This document shows positions 1 through 31,200 of a DNA stretch of 64,000 nucleotides, piece by piece. Numbering within the stretch: the first letter of the stretch is position 1; the number at the start of each line of letters is the position of its first letter. Origin of the DNA: Silurus meridionalis. Taxonomy: Eukaryota; Chordata; Actinopteri; Siluriformes; Siluridae. Position numbers and translations under genes: made by a program. A model generated the notes under the pieces. It saw only the letters and a list, made by a program, of their open reading frames with translations, was not told the origin of the DNA and did no database searches. The stretch lies in the NCBI RefSeq assembly GCF_014805685.1, contig NC_060906.1, positions 22,547,626 to 22,611,625 on the forward strand. The letters are read 5' to 3'.

Positions 1-119
1 CAACACTCTATGGTGGTCATTTACTGCATTGATCAATACCACAATCATCGTTTATATAGTTGGTGTAACAGTGTGCATTGTCATTTAGTGGAATTTGTGG
101 TTTCTGGGGCTCTATTTTA

Positions 120-615
120 AATTTTTTAAGGTTTTATTAGAGGTTGAACAATAGTGGATTTTACCGATAGCTAGGTTGGATCTTACTTGCTGATAACCAA
201 TACATTTTAAAATGGTTACTGGGAAAAAAATAATATACAACACTGTAAAATAGTACTGAACTTTATTACAAAAATAAGGACAGAATCATGAAAATGTGCT
301 AAATAAATATGCATATTAGATTAAATAATGAGGAAAATAAGACTTGTATTCTAACTGAAAAAAAAAATTAACACTCCAAATTACTAAAAAGTCAAATCCA
401 AAATAATAATAAAAAAAAAAAAGACACTTTAAATAAACAGCACGTGGTGTCAGTGATTCGCCTCTAGAGGCCGCGCTCGTGTTATATGTATGTATCTAGC
501 AACCCGGAAAAACTATCGCTATGAATTTTTGCTGATAGTTCCGGCAAACAACTATCGGTGCCGATTAATCCGCAAAACCAATGAATCGGTGGATCTCTAG
601 TTCTTATTTTACCCG
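120..615 (-). repeat. Interspersed repeat (accgatag / cctctagaggc family)
   Basis: Contains CCTCTAGAGGCCGCGCTCGT, an AACCCGGAAAAACTATCG block and repeated accgata/cgattaat words. Related sequence recurs at 5735-5865, 8365-8500, 16035-16400 and, inverted, 32764-32925. Probably a non-autonomous DNA element. Confidence 0.65.
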
Positions 616-674
616 TGTCATATTTATGAGCTAATCATATTATAGCTAAGCCTGTTTCCTTTCAACATTTTCAG

Positions 675-18791
<18,117 letters not shown>

Positions 18792-19299
18792 GAGACGCCT
18801 TTGAGCAAACCCTAATCTCCACACCACTGTCCATTCCTGATCAAGCTCTGGTCTCCACAACACCCTCAAGACTGACGAGACCCCCGAGTTCCTGTCGTTT
18901 ATTCAAATCTGCTGATTTTAATACCCAGCAGCATGGGATGACTTGCACTGTTCGAGTGAAATGCCTTATGATTTGTACCGTCATTTCAATTATACAAATG
19001 TACCGCTGTGGGATTTGATCAAAACCGAGGGGTTTCTATGGAGATTTCATTTCAACAGTATTAGGTAGAAATGTCTTCCATTAGTTTTCTAGACGTTTTT
19101 TCTTTTTTTCTTTTTCCTTACGTTATCGGCAAGCTTTTTTTTAAATCGTTTATCCTCGCAAAAATTCACGTACGCGAAAACGGGACGACGTACTGTACAA
19201 TGTCGGTAGTAAACACGTTCGCACGCATAAGAGGAACTTTTACTAGGATTCCTGGTATTTTAGTATGTTTGTGTACCTCAGATTTATTCTTTTTTCAGT

Positions 19300-21120
19300 T
19301 TCTGACATTCTTGAGGTATAAATGGTCACGTTGGTTCAATTTCAGGTAGAATTTAATAGATTGCTTTCATGAGAAAGAAGAGCGGTTTGTGAAATGGCTT
19401 TGCAAAATGGTTCAAATCTCAATGTTTTGGGTTTTTGAGTTGGAAATATGAATAAAAGTAGTACTTCAGCCCAGAATAGTTGTTTGGATCCGTTTCCTTT
19501 GGAAGCATCGACTTGAATGGATTCCTTTTTTTTGTAAGGGGAGAAATCCATTGCGGATTTTATATAATGCCGAATATGCATATTAGTGTTTAATGACTTG
19601 AGATGTATATTTTCTCAATTGTTTCGTTTTTTTGTTTGTTTTTTCACTTGCTTGAGGTCTAATTGGTCTCGGTTGAGTTTCAAAGTAAAGCAGAACACCT
19701 TGTTCGAAACGGTTACCGATCTATTGTAAAATAGTTCAAATCTCAATTTGTTTTGTTTTTTTGTTGGAAATATAAATAAAAGCAGTACTTCAGCCCAAAA
19801 TTGTTGTTTGGACCTTTTTCTTTTTGGAGCACCAACTGTCCAGAATTTAAACTTCATCTGTAAGGGTAAAAGAAATCCGTTTCTGGTTCTATATTATGGT
19901 CCAGATGTGTATTAATACTTAATGACTACTTTTAAAACATGTTCTGACAGATTTGTTCAGACTTTTATGTGGTCTAAATAGTTACGTTGGTTCAACTTCA
20001 GGTAGAAAGTAGAGATTTCATGTTGTGTTTTTTGTTGGTTTTTTCGGCCCAGAATTAGTTTGGATCTTATTATTATTATTTTTATTTATTTTTTTTATAT
20101 TTATTTTTTCTAGGAACACAATCTGTTCAGGATTCATACTTTACATGTTGTGAGGAAAGAAATCAATCTCATGTCTATATTAATTATTGTATTAATGCTT
20201 TATACTTACTTCTGAGATGTAAATGTTCTCTCAGATTTTTTTTTTCTGACTTTCGTGAGGTCCAAATAGTGAAATTGGTTGAATTTCGGGTAGAAAGTAG
20301 AGATTGGTAAATTTCACGGTAAAGCAGAACACCATGTGGGAATGGATAACGATAGATAGATTGTAAAAACGGTTCAAATTTCAATATTCTAATTTAAAAA
20401 GAAAAAGATTACTTGAAAATCTGAATAAAAACAGTAGTTCACTACCCAACATTGTAGTTTTGGACCTTTTTCTTTTGGGACCGTAGACTTTATGGGATTT
20501 AAACTTCATATGTTAGATTTTACATCATGCCTGAGATGTGTATTAATAAAAATATGAATAAAAGCAGTACTCAGGCCAGATTTGTTGTTTGCACCTTTGC
20601 TTTTAGGAGCACCATTTGTACAGGATTCAGATTTCATATCTACGGGGGGGGATTATATCAATTTCTAATTCTATATCATGGCCAAGATGCGTATTAATGA
20701 TTACTTTTAAAATGCACATTCTCACGGATTTTTCTTTACCGACATTTGCGGGGTCTAAATAGTCACTTCGAGCGTCGACTTTACGAGATACAGACATCGT
20801 ATTTGTTAAATCGATCAATCAATTTTGTTTTCTGGATTCTGGCCGAGATGCGCGTTTAATGCTCAATGCCTACTGTTTGTGAAGCAAACGTTCTCTCAGA
20901 TTCAGGACTTTCGTTAGGTCTAAATGGTCAAGTCGGTTGAATTTCAGATAGAAAAGAAAAAGGGGCCCAACATTGTCATTTTGTTTCACCTTTGTTTATT
21001 CGACTTTAAACTTCATATTTAAGGGGAAACTAAATAAATTTCGGGTTCTGTGTCATGCCTAATATATGTACTAATGTTTAATGCCTAATTCTGAGGCGTA
21101 TATGTTGTAATTTGAGCTGA
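19300..21120 (+). repeat. Degenerate tandem array between PARP1 and LIN9
   Basis: A unit of about 300 bp recurs about six times, each with ggtctaaatagtcacgttgg-like and ttgaatttcaggtagaaa-like words, then aataaaagcagtacttcagc and ggaccttttt(c/t)tttt words, then tgtattaatgcttaatgac. Recognisable starts near 19315, 19655, 19972, 20258, 20748 and 20912. No ORF. A candidate PARP1 poly(A) signal AATAAA is at 19451. Confidence 0.65.
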
Positions 21121-21204
21121 AGGCAGACATTTTTTTCCTCTCTTTCTTTCCCTCCGGACGACCTGCATTCAAACAGCCCTCTCAGCTCGTCTCCTTCCCA
21201 CAAT

Positions 21205-21250
21205 GCCTTGCGGCGGGCCGTCTTTGAAAAACCGGCGCGGCTAATTCAAG
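21205..21250 (+). promoter_or_regulatory. LIN9 proximal promoter with CDE/CHR-like tandem element
   Basis: GGCGGG (21212-21217) is followed by TTTGAA (21223-21228), and a second E2F-like GGCGCGG lies at 21234-21240, just before the AAGATGG start context. TTTGAA is the CHR core bound by LIN54 of MuvB. A CDE/E2F-like GC element about 4-5 nt upstream is the classic arrangement in cell-cycle genes. No TATA box is visible. Function is inferred from motif and position. Confidence 0.5.
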
Positions 21251-22690
21251 ATGGCGGAGCACGAGCAGCTGCTGGACGAGAGTGAGTGATAAACATAATA
21301 AATAGTGGGGAAAACAAATCACATTTTATGGTTTTCAAAAACCAATTCGTGATTTTGTTTTAAAAGATTTAAGTGAAGAGAATATCGATACCGAAGCACA
21401 AATAAAGCGCTTAACTTGCTAGCTAGGAAGCTAACTACTACCTAGCTAGGTGTTAGCTTTCAGCTTTTTTTTTCAAGCGCTATTTTGTTTGCGCACCCGT
21501 TTTCCGACAAAGCCCGCCTTCTTTGTTGTGATTAGTTGGCGATCCTAAATACTGTATTGTGATTGGATAAGAGTTCGGACTGGCGATTTTGTTATCCAAT
21601 CCGACACTTGTTTATGCACACAGGGCGGACTTTGTCATATTACGGGTAGGGAAATATTTTTGCGTTTTTTTTGCTAACTAACTAGCCAACATAAACAATG
21701 GTGTTGATTTGAACTTTGGTGTATTTTTGTGTCGTTTTGGGTATGAATTGTTTATGAATGGGTTATATCTTGTGATAATGTCTACATATGTTTGAAAATA
21801 ACCCGCATGTGTAAAAAGGAGAGGTTGACACTATGTGCATATCAGTGGATCTTCTGGATGACAGCTGCTGGGTTTTCTTCTGAGAGTCTCTGGTGTAAAC
21901 ACAGGGTCAATTTCGGGTAGTTTGGGACTAAACCTGGAATGTTTTCTTTCATTTAGGGTGGTTTTGGTCTGCATTTCATGGGTTAAATAAGTAAACCAGA
22001 TGTCTGAGTGGCTTTGTCTTGGGCTTGGGTTCAATCTTTTCAGACTTTCACCACCTTCTTGGATCACATTTGACCTTTTTTTTTTTTTTTTTGCAATAAA
22101 TCCTGGAGTGCTTTTTGTCTAGACTTAAGAAAACCACTCATCGGTGAAGCTACACGCTGAAAAAAGGCTCCAATTTGCTTAGAAATATAAAGATTGGGCT
22201 TTGGAGTAAATTCAAGAAGGTTCTGTGATCGGATTTCAGATCAGGGTCAAGATATACCCAGATCCAGAGAGATGGATTTATCATGGTAAGGAAAGAGAGG
22301 TGATTAAAACGATTGACGTGTAATGCCTCGTGTCTACTGTGGAAGATTGTGGGGGTAGTGTTATGATCCGGGGTCGCTTTATTTCAGTCAGGTCAAGATT
22401 TAGCAGTGTTATGTGGCTAAAAAAGAGGTCAGCTTGGAGGTCAGCTTCCTGAACCAATGAATCCTTGCATGAGAAATGTTTTTTACACATCGTTTGACCA
22501 CTGTAACCCTGTTGAGAATCTTCGGTGAGGACTTTACGCAGCAGTCCGTCTCTCTATCAAATCAATTATACAAGAACTTGACGAGAAATGAATGGTGTGG
22601 CGTCACATAAGATTATCTAAACAAAGCCACATCGATTGCAAGCCGTAATCAAAGCAAAAGTCAAAAAGTGTGTAAAGTTTTTTTAGCTGG

Positions 22691-22750
<60 letters not shown>

Positions 22751-25700
22751 CACACGTATGTGGGAGGTGGTAGCTCAGTAGTTAAGGCATTGGAATTTGG
22801 ATCGGAAGGTCACAGGGTCAAATCCCACCAACACCAAGCTGCTACTGATGGGCCCCTGAGCGAGGCCCTTAACCCTCCTCCGCTCAGTTGTAAGTCGCTC
22901 TGGATAAGGGCGTCTGCCAAATGCCGTAAATGTAAATATATACACACAGACCAAGAAACTATTATATAGAAAAGATTCTATATAAAATCTTAATAATTGT
23001 TGTGTGTCCAAGAAGGCGGTATATCCTCACGAATTTTCTTGCGCCAAAAAGAAGAAGAATAAAAGACCGTGTATATAAAAAGAGAGAAAAAAAGAGACAC
23101 ACAAATACTATAAATAAATTATTTTTGCTCTTGATATCATTTTATCGAATTTAGCCGATGGCTGATTTTCATCCGCGGTCCCTTAGCAGGTAATAACAAA
23201 CATAGAAACTAACAAACACATACAATAAAATAATACTCAACAGTAATACTTATACACATCCGATCAAAGAACGAGAAAAAGAAAACCTCCAGTTATGCCG
23301 CAAACGTATCAGTGTTTACAGATTTGATTTTAGTTTTTATATAAAACATGTCAATAGATGAACACACGCTTATGTCTTCTGGTGGAGTATTCCAGTGAAT
23401 AATAGCTGGGAAACATGATCGAAAAGGAACAACACGGTAGATGATGATGGTAGATGATGATCTAGTAGATCTCTCAGAGACTGTAGAGCGAATATTGTGG
23501 TTGATCTCACCGGGACAGCAGACTTCCATGATCTTGTCCTTGCTGTTGAGTTGTGCTGATGGTTGAACGATTCACGTTATAAGATCGAGCGACGTCCACC
23601 GTCTCCTTTCACATCTCCTTAAGGAACGTTGTGTTTTTTGCTTGCATGTCATACGTCCGTAAAAGTGGTCAACGTGGAGAAGAAGATTTGAATGAAATAT
23701 GTGCAATATGAATTCGACAATAAATAAGAAAATACACGTTTTAACCAAATGTTATCTGTCAACTCAAAAAAAAAATCAGCCAATCATATTTAAAACAGTC
23801 GTATTTTTCAGCCTGGTGCCTTTTTGTCGCAACCGCTGGAAGAAATTAGTGGTGTTGCCGCTAGCGGTTGCGACAGACTTTCTGCATTTTTTTGCATTTG
23901 ACAACAACAAAAAGTTTGTTTCACGTCTGACCTCTGAAATCTGAACCATTTCTGAACCACAGAGGAAACGTTAGTAACCTTTCTTCTGTTCGAGGTCACT
24001 CTGTGAAGAGACGTACGTAGATTCTATTTCTACTTTGTGCTCCTTTATAGAACGCTTTCGCACGCGAGCGGGTAATCAGGTGCGCCACCATGTGGTCAGA
24101 CACTATTGTCTATTGATTTTTCTGCCATCGGTGCAATATCTGTGTGGATGCATGCGCAAAACAAAAAAAAGGATGCAAATACTCTTAAAACGTAAATACG
24201 AATTAATTGAGGGGAAAAAAAAATCACCCAGCCCTGGTCCATTCTCTTCCGCTTGCTTCCAAACATCCTGAGCTTGGATTGGACGCTGTACTACTTTAAA
24301 ACCATTTGCAGCAGCGAATGCACACATACGACAATGTCTGGCCGACACGTGAGCAACTTCCACGATTTGTTCGCAACTCGAATGTTTGTAAGTGGAGGAC
24401 ATGCTGTATATTAGAGCTGCAGCTTACGATTATTTTAATATTTCATTAATCAGACAATATTTTATTTTATTTTTCTTAATGCATTGGATAAAAAAAAGTG
24501 ATGTTTTGCTTAATTATAAATATATAAAACGCTAATTCATGGTATTTATGTATAAAGTTGTACTTGGAAAATGCAATCATTAATTCAGACATTTTAAATC
24601 TTATAGTAGCTGCTTGTTGAGTAAATTGCTGAGTATGAAAGTAATTTGTGTAAATCAACATTTGTATTGTATTTTGCTGATGGCGAGTTGACAACAGTGT
24701 TTTAAAATCTATATCAAATAAAACATTATTTAGATTTTTTTTTTTTAATAAACAACAAATACACAGATATTTTGTTCATTTGTGAAGATTTAAGCATCTA
24801 GAATATATAAAAAATTAAACCGTAACTAGCCCAACTTATCATTAACGCCATTCGTTGACAAGAATTTTCTTTTCGATTATTATTGAAATCATGAGTAGTG
24901 GAAGAAAACTGAAGACTGGAGAAAAAAATAAGAACAATTCGAAATATAAAAAAAAACAGCACCAGGGTTTTTACTTCCAACCACGTCATTATTAGTACAG
25001 AGGTGACATTAACATACACACAATGCCTGCTTGTGTTTGGGGTCAAAAACCTTTTTAAAAATTGTTTAAAAACTACTTTTAAAAGCAAGTGTGCATGAGC
25101 TGTTGCTATAGAAACAAAGAAAGTGTAATACACTCTCTTTTATACAAACCTTCTCTCGTTCGCCAACATTATCAATCTTCTTATCAATCCTGCCTCTTGG
25201 CTTTTCCTGGAGGAAGATCTCCTGCTATAACGCTCCAACCCTATTGAGCATCTTTAGGACCAATGTGAACGCCGACTGCACCCCAGGTCTCTTCACCTCA
25301 CCTACATCAGATTATAATGTAGATGTAATCTAGAACGTTTTTCCAGAAAAGTGTATAATAACAGCTGAGTAGGTTTAAGGTCTGAGATTCCACATCTTCC
25401 AAAACATGTAAAGCAGATCTTCAATGGAGCTGGCTTTGTGCACAGGGGTATTGTCATGCTGGAACAGCTTTTGGATCTCCAGTTTAAGTGAAGGGAAAAT
25501 TTCATGCCACCACATCCAGAATCATTCTTTACAATCGTTCACCTCCATGTTTGCAGTAACATTTTGCGGAAGAAACTCTTATGGCTGGAAAAGTCAGCAT
25601 TCCCACTCCATTGGTCTGTATCGTGCACTGAACACGCATAACATCTAATTGTTTGTTGTTTGGTTTTCAGGCTCTTCAGCTAAGGCTCTTGTCAGTCTGA

Positions 25701-28022
25701 GAGGTAAGAACAGAACTGCATGTTAAAAACAGATATTCAGAGAAATATTTCTATAATTTAAACACTAAGACCAAACAAATAGTCAAGACGATGGTTTTTG
25801 TTTGCAGAGGGAAGCCTGTCGAACACCTTAAACGAGAAAAACATCCTGTCGAAATCCCAGAACACCCGAGGAAGGAGCAGCTACACGACTATGGAAACGG
25901 TGAGAAACATCATTTAAAAAATATATATTCATATCCTATAAATATATCTGGTATATAAAGTATATATAAATATATATGTATGTATGCTGTGGCGGATGGC
26001 GCCGGACTGCGAGTGGAGGGCGGAGCCGGACGCACTCTGTTTCAGTGTCTGGTGACGCAGATAAAAGCAAAAAAAGAAGAGACAAGAGCTAAAATTGGGC
26101 TTCAAAACACCAAAAAAACAGAAAAAAAAACAACGTATCGTACGAAACGTAAATTTTTTTATATTAGTAAAATTTTTCTATCCTCATCGTAAGATAAAAA
26201 AAATCGCATGTCGAAACTCGTAACTCGGGACGATATGTACATGTCGAAGCACTGAACACTGAGAGTCGATTGACTGGTAATATAGTGAGGTCACATGACT
26301 CGACCTACGCGTTAACCAATTAACAGGATCGCAAGATTTACAGCAATGCGAACATGTTACGTGACATTAAAAACTCAGCACAGTGACTCCGCCCCATAAA
26401 ATATAAAGTGGGATTGATGATGATGATGATGATGGTATTATATTATTGGTATTACCGTTAGTATTAGTCTGGTAGTAGAAGCATGATCTGAGCGCTAACT
26501 AGTGTTTCACATCTAAGAGCTACAATCTTAGGGAGGAAAAAATAAAATAAATAAGAGTAAGAAAAAATTATTTTCCGTTCTAGCTTTAGGACTGTGTATA
26601 TAGCGTTAAATTAAGCTTTTAACTCCATTTTAACTTTTTCCCACCTAAAAAACAATCTGCAAATTAAAGTTTGCTAGTACTTCCCATCACTGGTTAAATG
26701 ATCAGATATGACTCAAGACGAAACAAATGCCATGAATCGATCTATGCATTTTGATTTATATCGATATTGGTTTTGGGATTCGGTACAGTATCGCCAAACA
26801 AAGTATCGCAATATTCACGCGTATCGATATTTTCTTACACCCCTAATAGCACTTATACTCCACCAAATCATTTCTCTTCAACCTTCTGATCGGTATAGGT
26901 CACATGGCTGTACCCATACAGACGGCTCTTTTTCTCATATATCTTACACTGAGATGTTCCACATGACTTTTGAGCTCGAATTATGGAGGCCATTGTGCTT
27001 TGAGGAACCTTTAGTGCAGCAAAAATATTTTTTGTAGCCTTCCACACATTTGTTCTTCAACACAATCCTGTCTCTGAACCAGACCATATATTGATGTGTG
27101 TGTATTTCTTTAAAATCATCTCCAAGCAGTAAAATTTGCCACAAATGGACTTGGATCAATGTGTAGGAACATCTCGGAGACCATTCTGAGAAATGAAATG
27201 AGCTCGATTTTAATAGTACCATGGGGGATGGAGGAAAAAAAAATATGGAGAGGAAATGAATACTAAATGCCCTGTATGTTTTTTTTTTCCTTCTGAACAT
27301 TAAAGCCAACGAGAAGCTCAAAAAGAAGTCGTTTTTCCTCTGAGGAGGAGGAGCGCTCTCTCAGCTCCAGATCCCCCAGGAGGAGCCAGAGGGTCACCAC
27401 TGTTCCTCAGGTCAGAAGATTAGCCCGGGTGTTGTTTCGCCTAAGGAATCTCAAGTGTCAAAATTATTTCTCCAATGTTTTGGGTTTAATTTCTGCTTTT
27501 TTCACCTCTTTCTTCATGCAGAAACTTGCAACTGTCGCAACTCCAGATAAAAAGACCTCACAGAAGATCGGACTGAGATTACGAAATTTGCTCAAGCTTC
27601 CCAAAGCACACAAATGGTGCATCTACGAGTGGTTCTACTCCAACATCGACAGGTGAGCGATCTAGGTAGTGCTGTTAATAGATATTAATCAGTGGCAGGA
27701 GATGGATGATGTTGTGTTTCAATAACAGGATGTTTTATTCTCCGCTATTTTCAATTTATTAAAGAAATAGTACATTAACATTTTACATTTTTTAATAGTT
27801 TAAAATTAAAAAAAAATTTATTTGCTGATTTGTCAGCAAAACAGATTCATGTTATCACTAGCAATAAAGCAGCTGTGAAGTCATTAGCTTGTGATATTAC
27901 TATGAAATTACTTGTGATATTAGATTTTGAAGGTAAATGATGCAGAATAAATTTCTGATGTTATTCTCGCTCACTCTCTCTCTCGGACTCTACTATTTAT
28001 TAAAATACAGTGCTGACATCGG

Positions 28023-28054
<32 letters not shown>

Positions 28055-28246
28055 AGATAGATAGATAGATAGATAGATAGATAGGGATATGGAGAAAAAT
28101 GGAAAGATAGGTAGACTGACAGATAGATGAACTGATGAACAAAGACGGATAGATAGATGGACAGCCAGAAAGATAGATATAGAAAGAGACGGACGGATGG
28201 ATGGATGGATGGATATAGAAAGAGATGGACGGATGGATGGATGGAT

Positions 28247-28291
<45 letters not shown>

Positions 28292-31200
28292 TAGATAGGG
28301 ATATGGAGAAAAATGGAAAGATAGGTAGACTGACAGATAGATGAACTGATGAACAAAGACAGATAGATAAATAGATGGACAGCCAGAAAGATAGATATAG
28401 AAAGAGATGGACGGATGGATGGATGGATGGATATAGAAAGAGATGGATTGATAGACAGACGGATAGACAGATGGATAGGTAGATAGAGGGTTGCGGTCAG
28501 AGCTCTATAGCAGGAGATCTTCCACTCAAACCCATGTAAATCAGATCTTCCTGGAGCTGGAGCTTTGAGCACAAGGACATTGTCCTGCAGACAGTTTTGG
28601 GTCTCCTAGTTCAAGTGAAGGAATAATTTTATGCTACAGCCTCCAAAAACATCCTATACAACTGTGTGCCTCAGAGATTGTGCAAGATGTATGTAGGGAA
28701 TAAGACATTTTACAGGATATATTTGTAACTGTTAATACAACAGTGCCCAGATGAATGTATAATTTATATAGAGACACTACAGGATACACAGAGTGGAGCA
28801 GAACTGTGTTCATGTAGTCCCTCTTTAATCTGGTATATAAGCCATAAATCGCCATGTAGGAAAGTATAATATCCACTGTAACAGAAAACCACACTGGAGC
28901 TGTGGAGTAACGATTCCTCTTCTCCTCTCTTTTCAGACCTTTATTCGAGGGAGATAATGACTTCTGTTTATGCCTGAAGGAGTCTTTTCCTAATCTAAAA
29001 ACCAGGAAGTTGACCAGAGTGGAATGGGGAACCATCAGACGACTCATGGGCAAACCGAGGAGGTGAGTTGACCCACAGTAAACCTGATGTCGTTTCTGTA
29101 ACGGGTTTATGTGATCGAATGCCGTACTGAAGATGAGCGTTTCGGCAGGTGCTCTTCCGCGTTTTTTGCCGAGGAGCGAACGGCGCTGAAGCAGAAGAGA
29201 CAGAAGATGCGTCTGTTGCAGCAGAGAAAGGTCACAGACATCTCGAGTTGCAAAGACCTCCCAGAGGAAATCCCGCTGCCGCTAGTCATTGGCACTAAAG
29301 TCACCGGTGAGATTTGCATTTATCTGAGAAACTAACGTGACCTGGAGATATGAGACTGAACACATAACTTGCTGTTCCAGGGAGTCTTAAAAAAAATACA
29401 AAAAATCCAAAAAAAAAATCTAAATTTGCAGCATTGATGCAGCACTTTAGAATGGTTTTGTTTGTTTCCGTGGTTTTGTAGTTCTTTCTTTCGCAGGTCT
29501 GAATCTAATTTGCGGTATTTTGACCGTAAATGAGACCAACATGCAACAGCCAATCAGATTTCTGTTATTGGTGTGAATCGCTCTCAGATTGTACCACAGA
29601 CGTAAAACGGAGTTTTTTCCCCCAGCTATGGGGAAGTGCAAGTTTAGCAATACTTAGCTTGAAAAAAAAAATGTAGGGCCCGGGTTAATGCCAGTTGCCT
29701 AACGCATATGTAAGACACACCGTCTTTTTAAAAAAAAAGTGGATTCTGATTGGTCAGAAAAGCGTCGAGTAGTTTTCTATATCAGCTGCTCTGACAGTAG
29801 TGCACTATTTTTACGATGTTATGGTGACAAGGATTTGTATGTTGGACGAAAGGATACTTTGTTTTTGTTTTTTTAAATATGTAAGGAGTCTCCAGTGTCA
29901 AATCACCCCCCCGTCCTCATCACCTCCGAGAACGAGATACAACCTAGGTGATAGCACAGACTTGTTTTGTGGATGTTACCCAAAGTTAAAAATAAATATA
30001 AATGGATTGAAAAAAAAAATGATGTCTCAAAAATATTTTTTATTTATCAATTTAATATAAAAAAAAATTGCATTTATTTTTTTCCCTTTATTTATTTTTA
30101 TCATTGTGTGATTCGCACACGACATAACTCATTACATGGTCACATTTCTTCGTAGCTCGACTCCGAGGGGTCCAGGACGGCCTGTTCACCGGGCAGATCG
30201 ACGCCGTAGACACCAGCGCAGCAACGTATCGGGTCACCTTCGACAGAAGCGGGCTCGGTACACACACAGTACCGGATTACGAAGTGCTTGTAAGAAACTC
30301 TCATTCGTACTTCTAATTATTGATCACTCACAACACATTATTCCACCGTGCTGATTATGGTGGATGAAATCAACATTTTTTCCCAACAATATTGTTTAAA
30401 TATTGAGTAGCTCACTTTAGATATAGTGCTGTTACATACTGGGGGTTTAACGGTACACAAAATTCACGGTTCGGTTCAGTTTCTTTACAGTCGGGGGGAA
30501 GAAACGCAACAAAGTCCCAACAAATTCAGAACTTTGACATTTCTCTCTCCTAAAACCACGTTTCTTTCCCAAGTAGTTCTTCATTTCGTCAGTCTGGATG
30601 TAACTTCTTTTTTTTTTTTGCTTGTTTCAGGTCTTAGATTTAATTTAATATGTCGGAGAGAATCGCAGTTATTGTTCTTATTTATTTTAAAACTTATTTA
30701 CAGAGCAACGAACCTCCCGAGACAATGCCCATATCCGCGTTCGCTCAGAAGCAGCGTCCCTCACGCTTCCAGAACTTCATGACTCCACCACGGGGGACGT
30801 ATGCCAGCTCCACCCAACCCATCCTAATGGTAAGGAACGTGGACTAATGCACTGTATGGACTGGAGTTTTGGGACACTCGATTTTTCCAAGACATATGTG
30901 TTTTTTTCCTCAAACTGTTGGCACACACACGTATAGGACGTATTTGGTAAATGTGGTCGACCCAAACCTGCTCCAGAATGACAGTGCCCCTGTGCACAAA
31001 GCCAGCTTCATGAAGATATGCTTTACATAGGTTTGGAGTGGAAGATCTCCTGCTATAGAGCTCCAACCCTATTGAACACCAGGCCTCCTCACCTCACTTG
31101 ACTTTAAGAACACCCTTATGTCCAAATGAGCAGAAATCTCCACTTAAATCTAACATCTTCCCAGAAGAGTTATATCATTATAACGGCAAATGCAGACCAA

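Noticed and set aside
22762..22835. tRNA gene suggested by A and B boxes
   Set aside because: The sequence continues into a SINE body and tail and has no cloverleaf acceptor pairing, so it is a tRNA-derived SINE head. The same applies to the other SINE copies.
28000..28572. 190-aa minus-strand ORF
   Set aside because: Encoded by the GACA/GATA array only.
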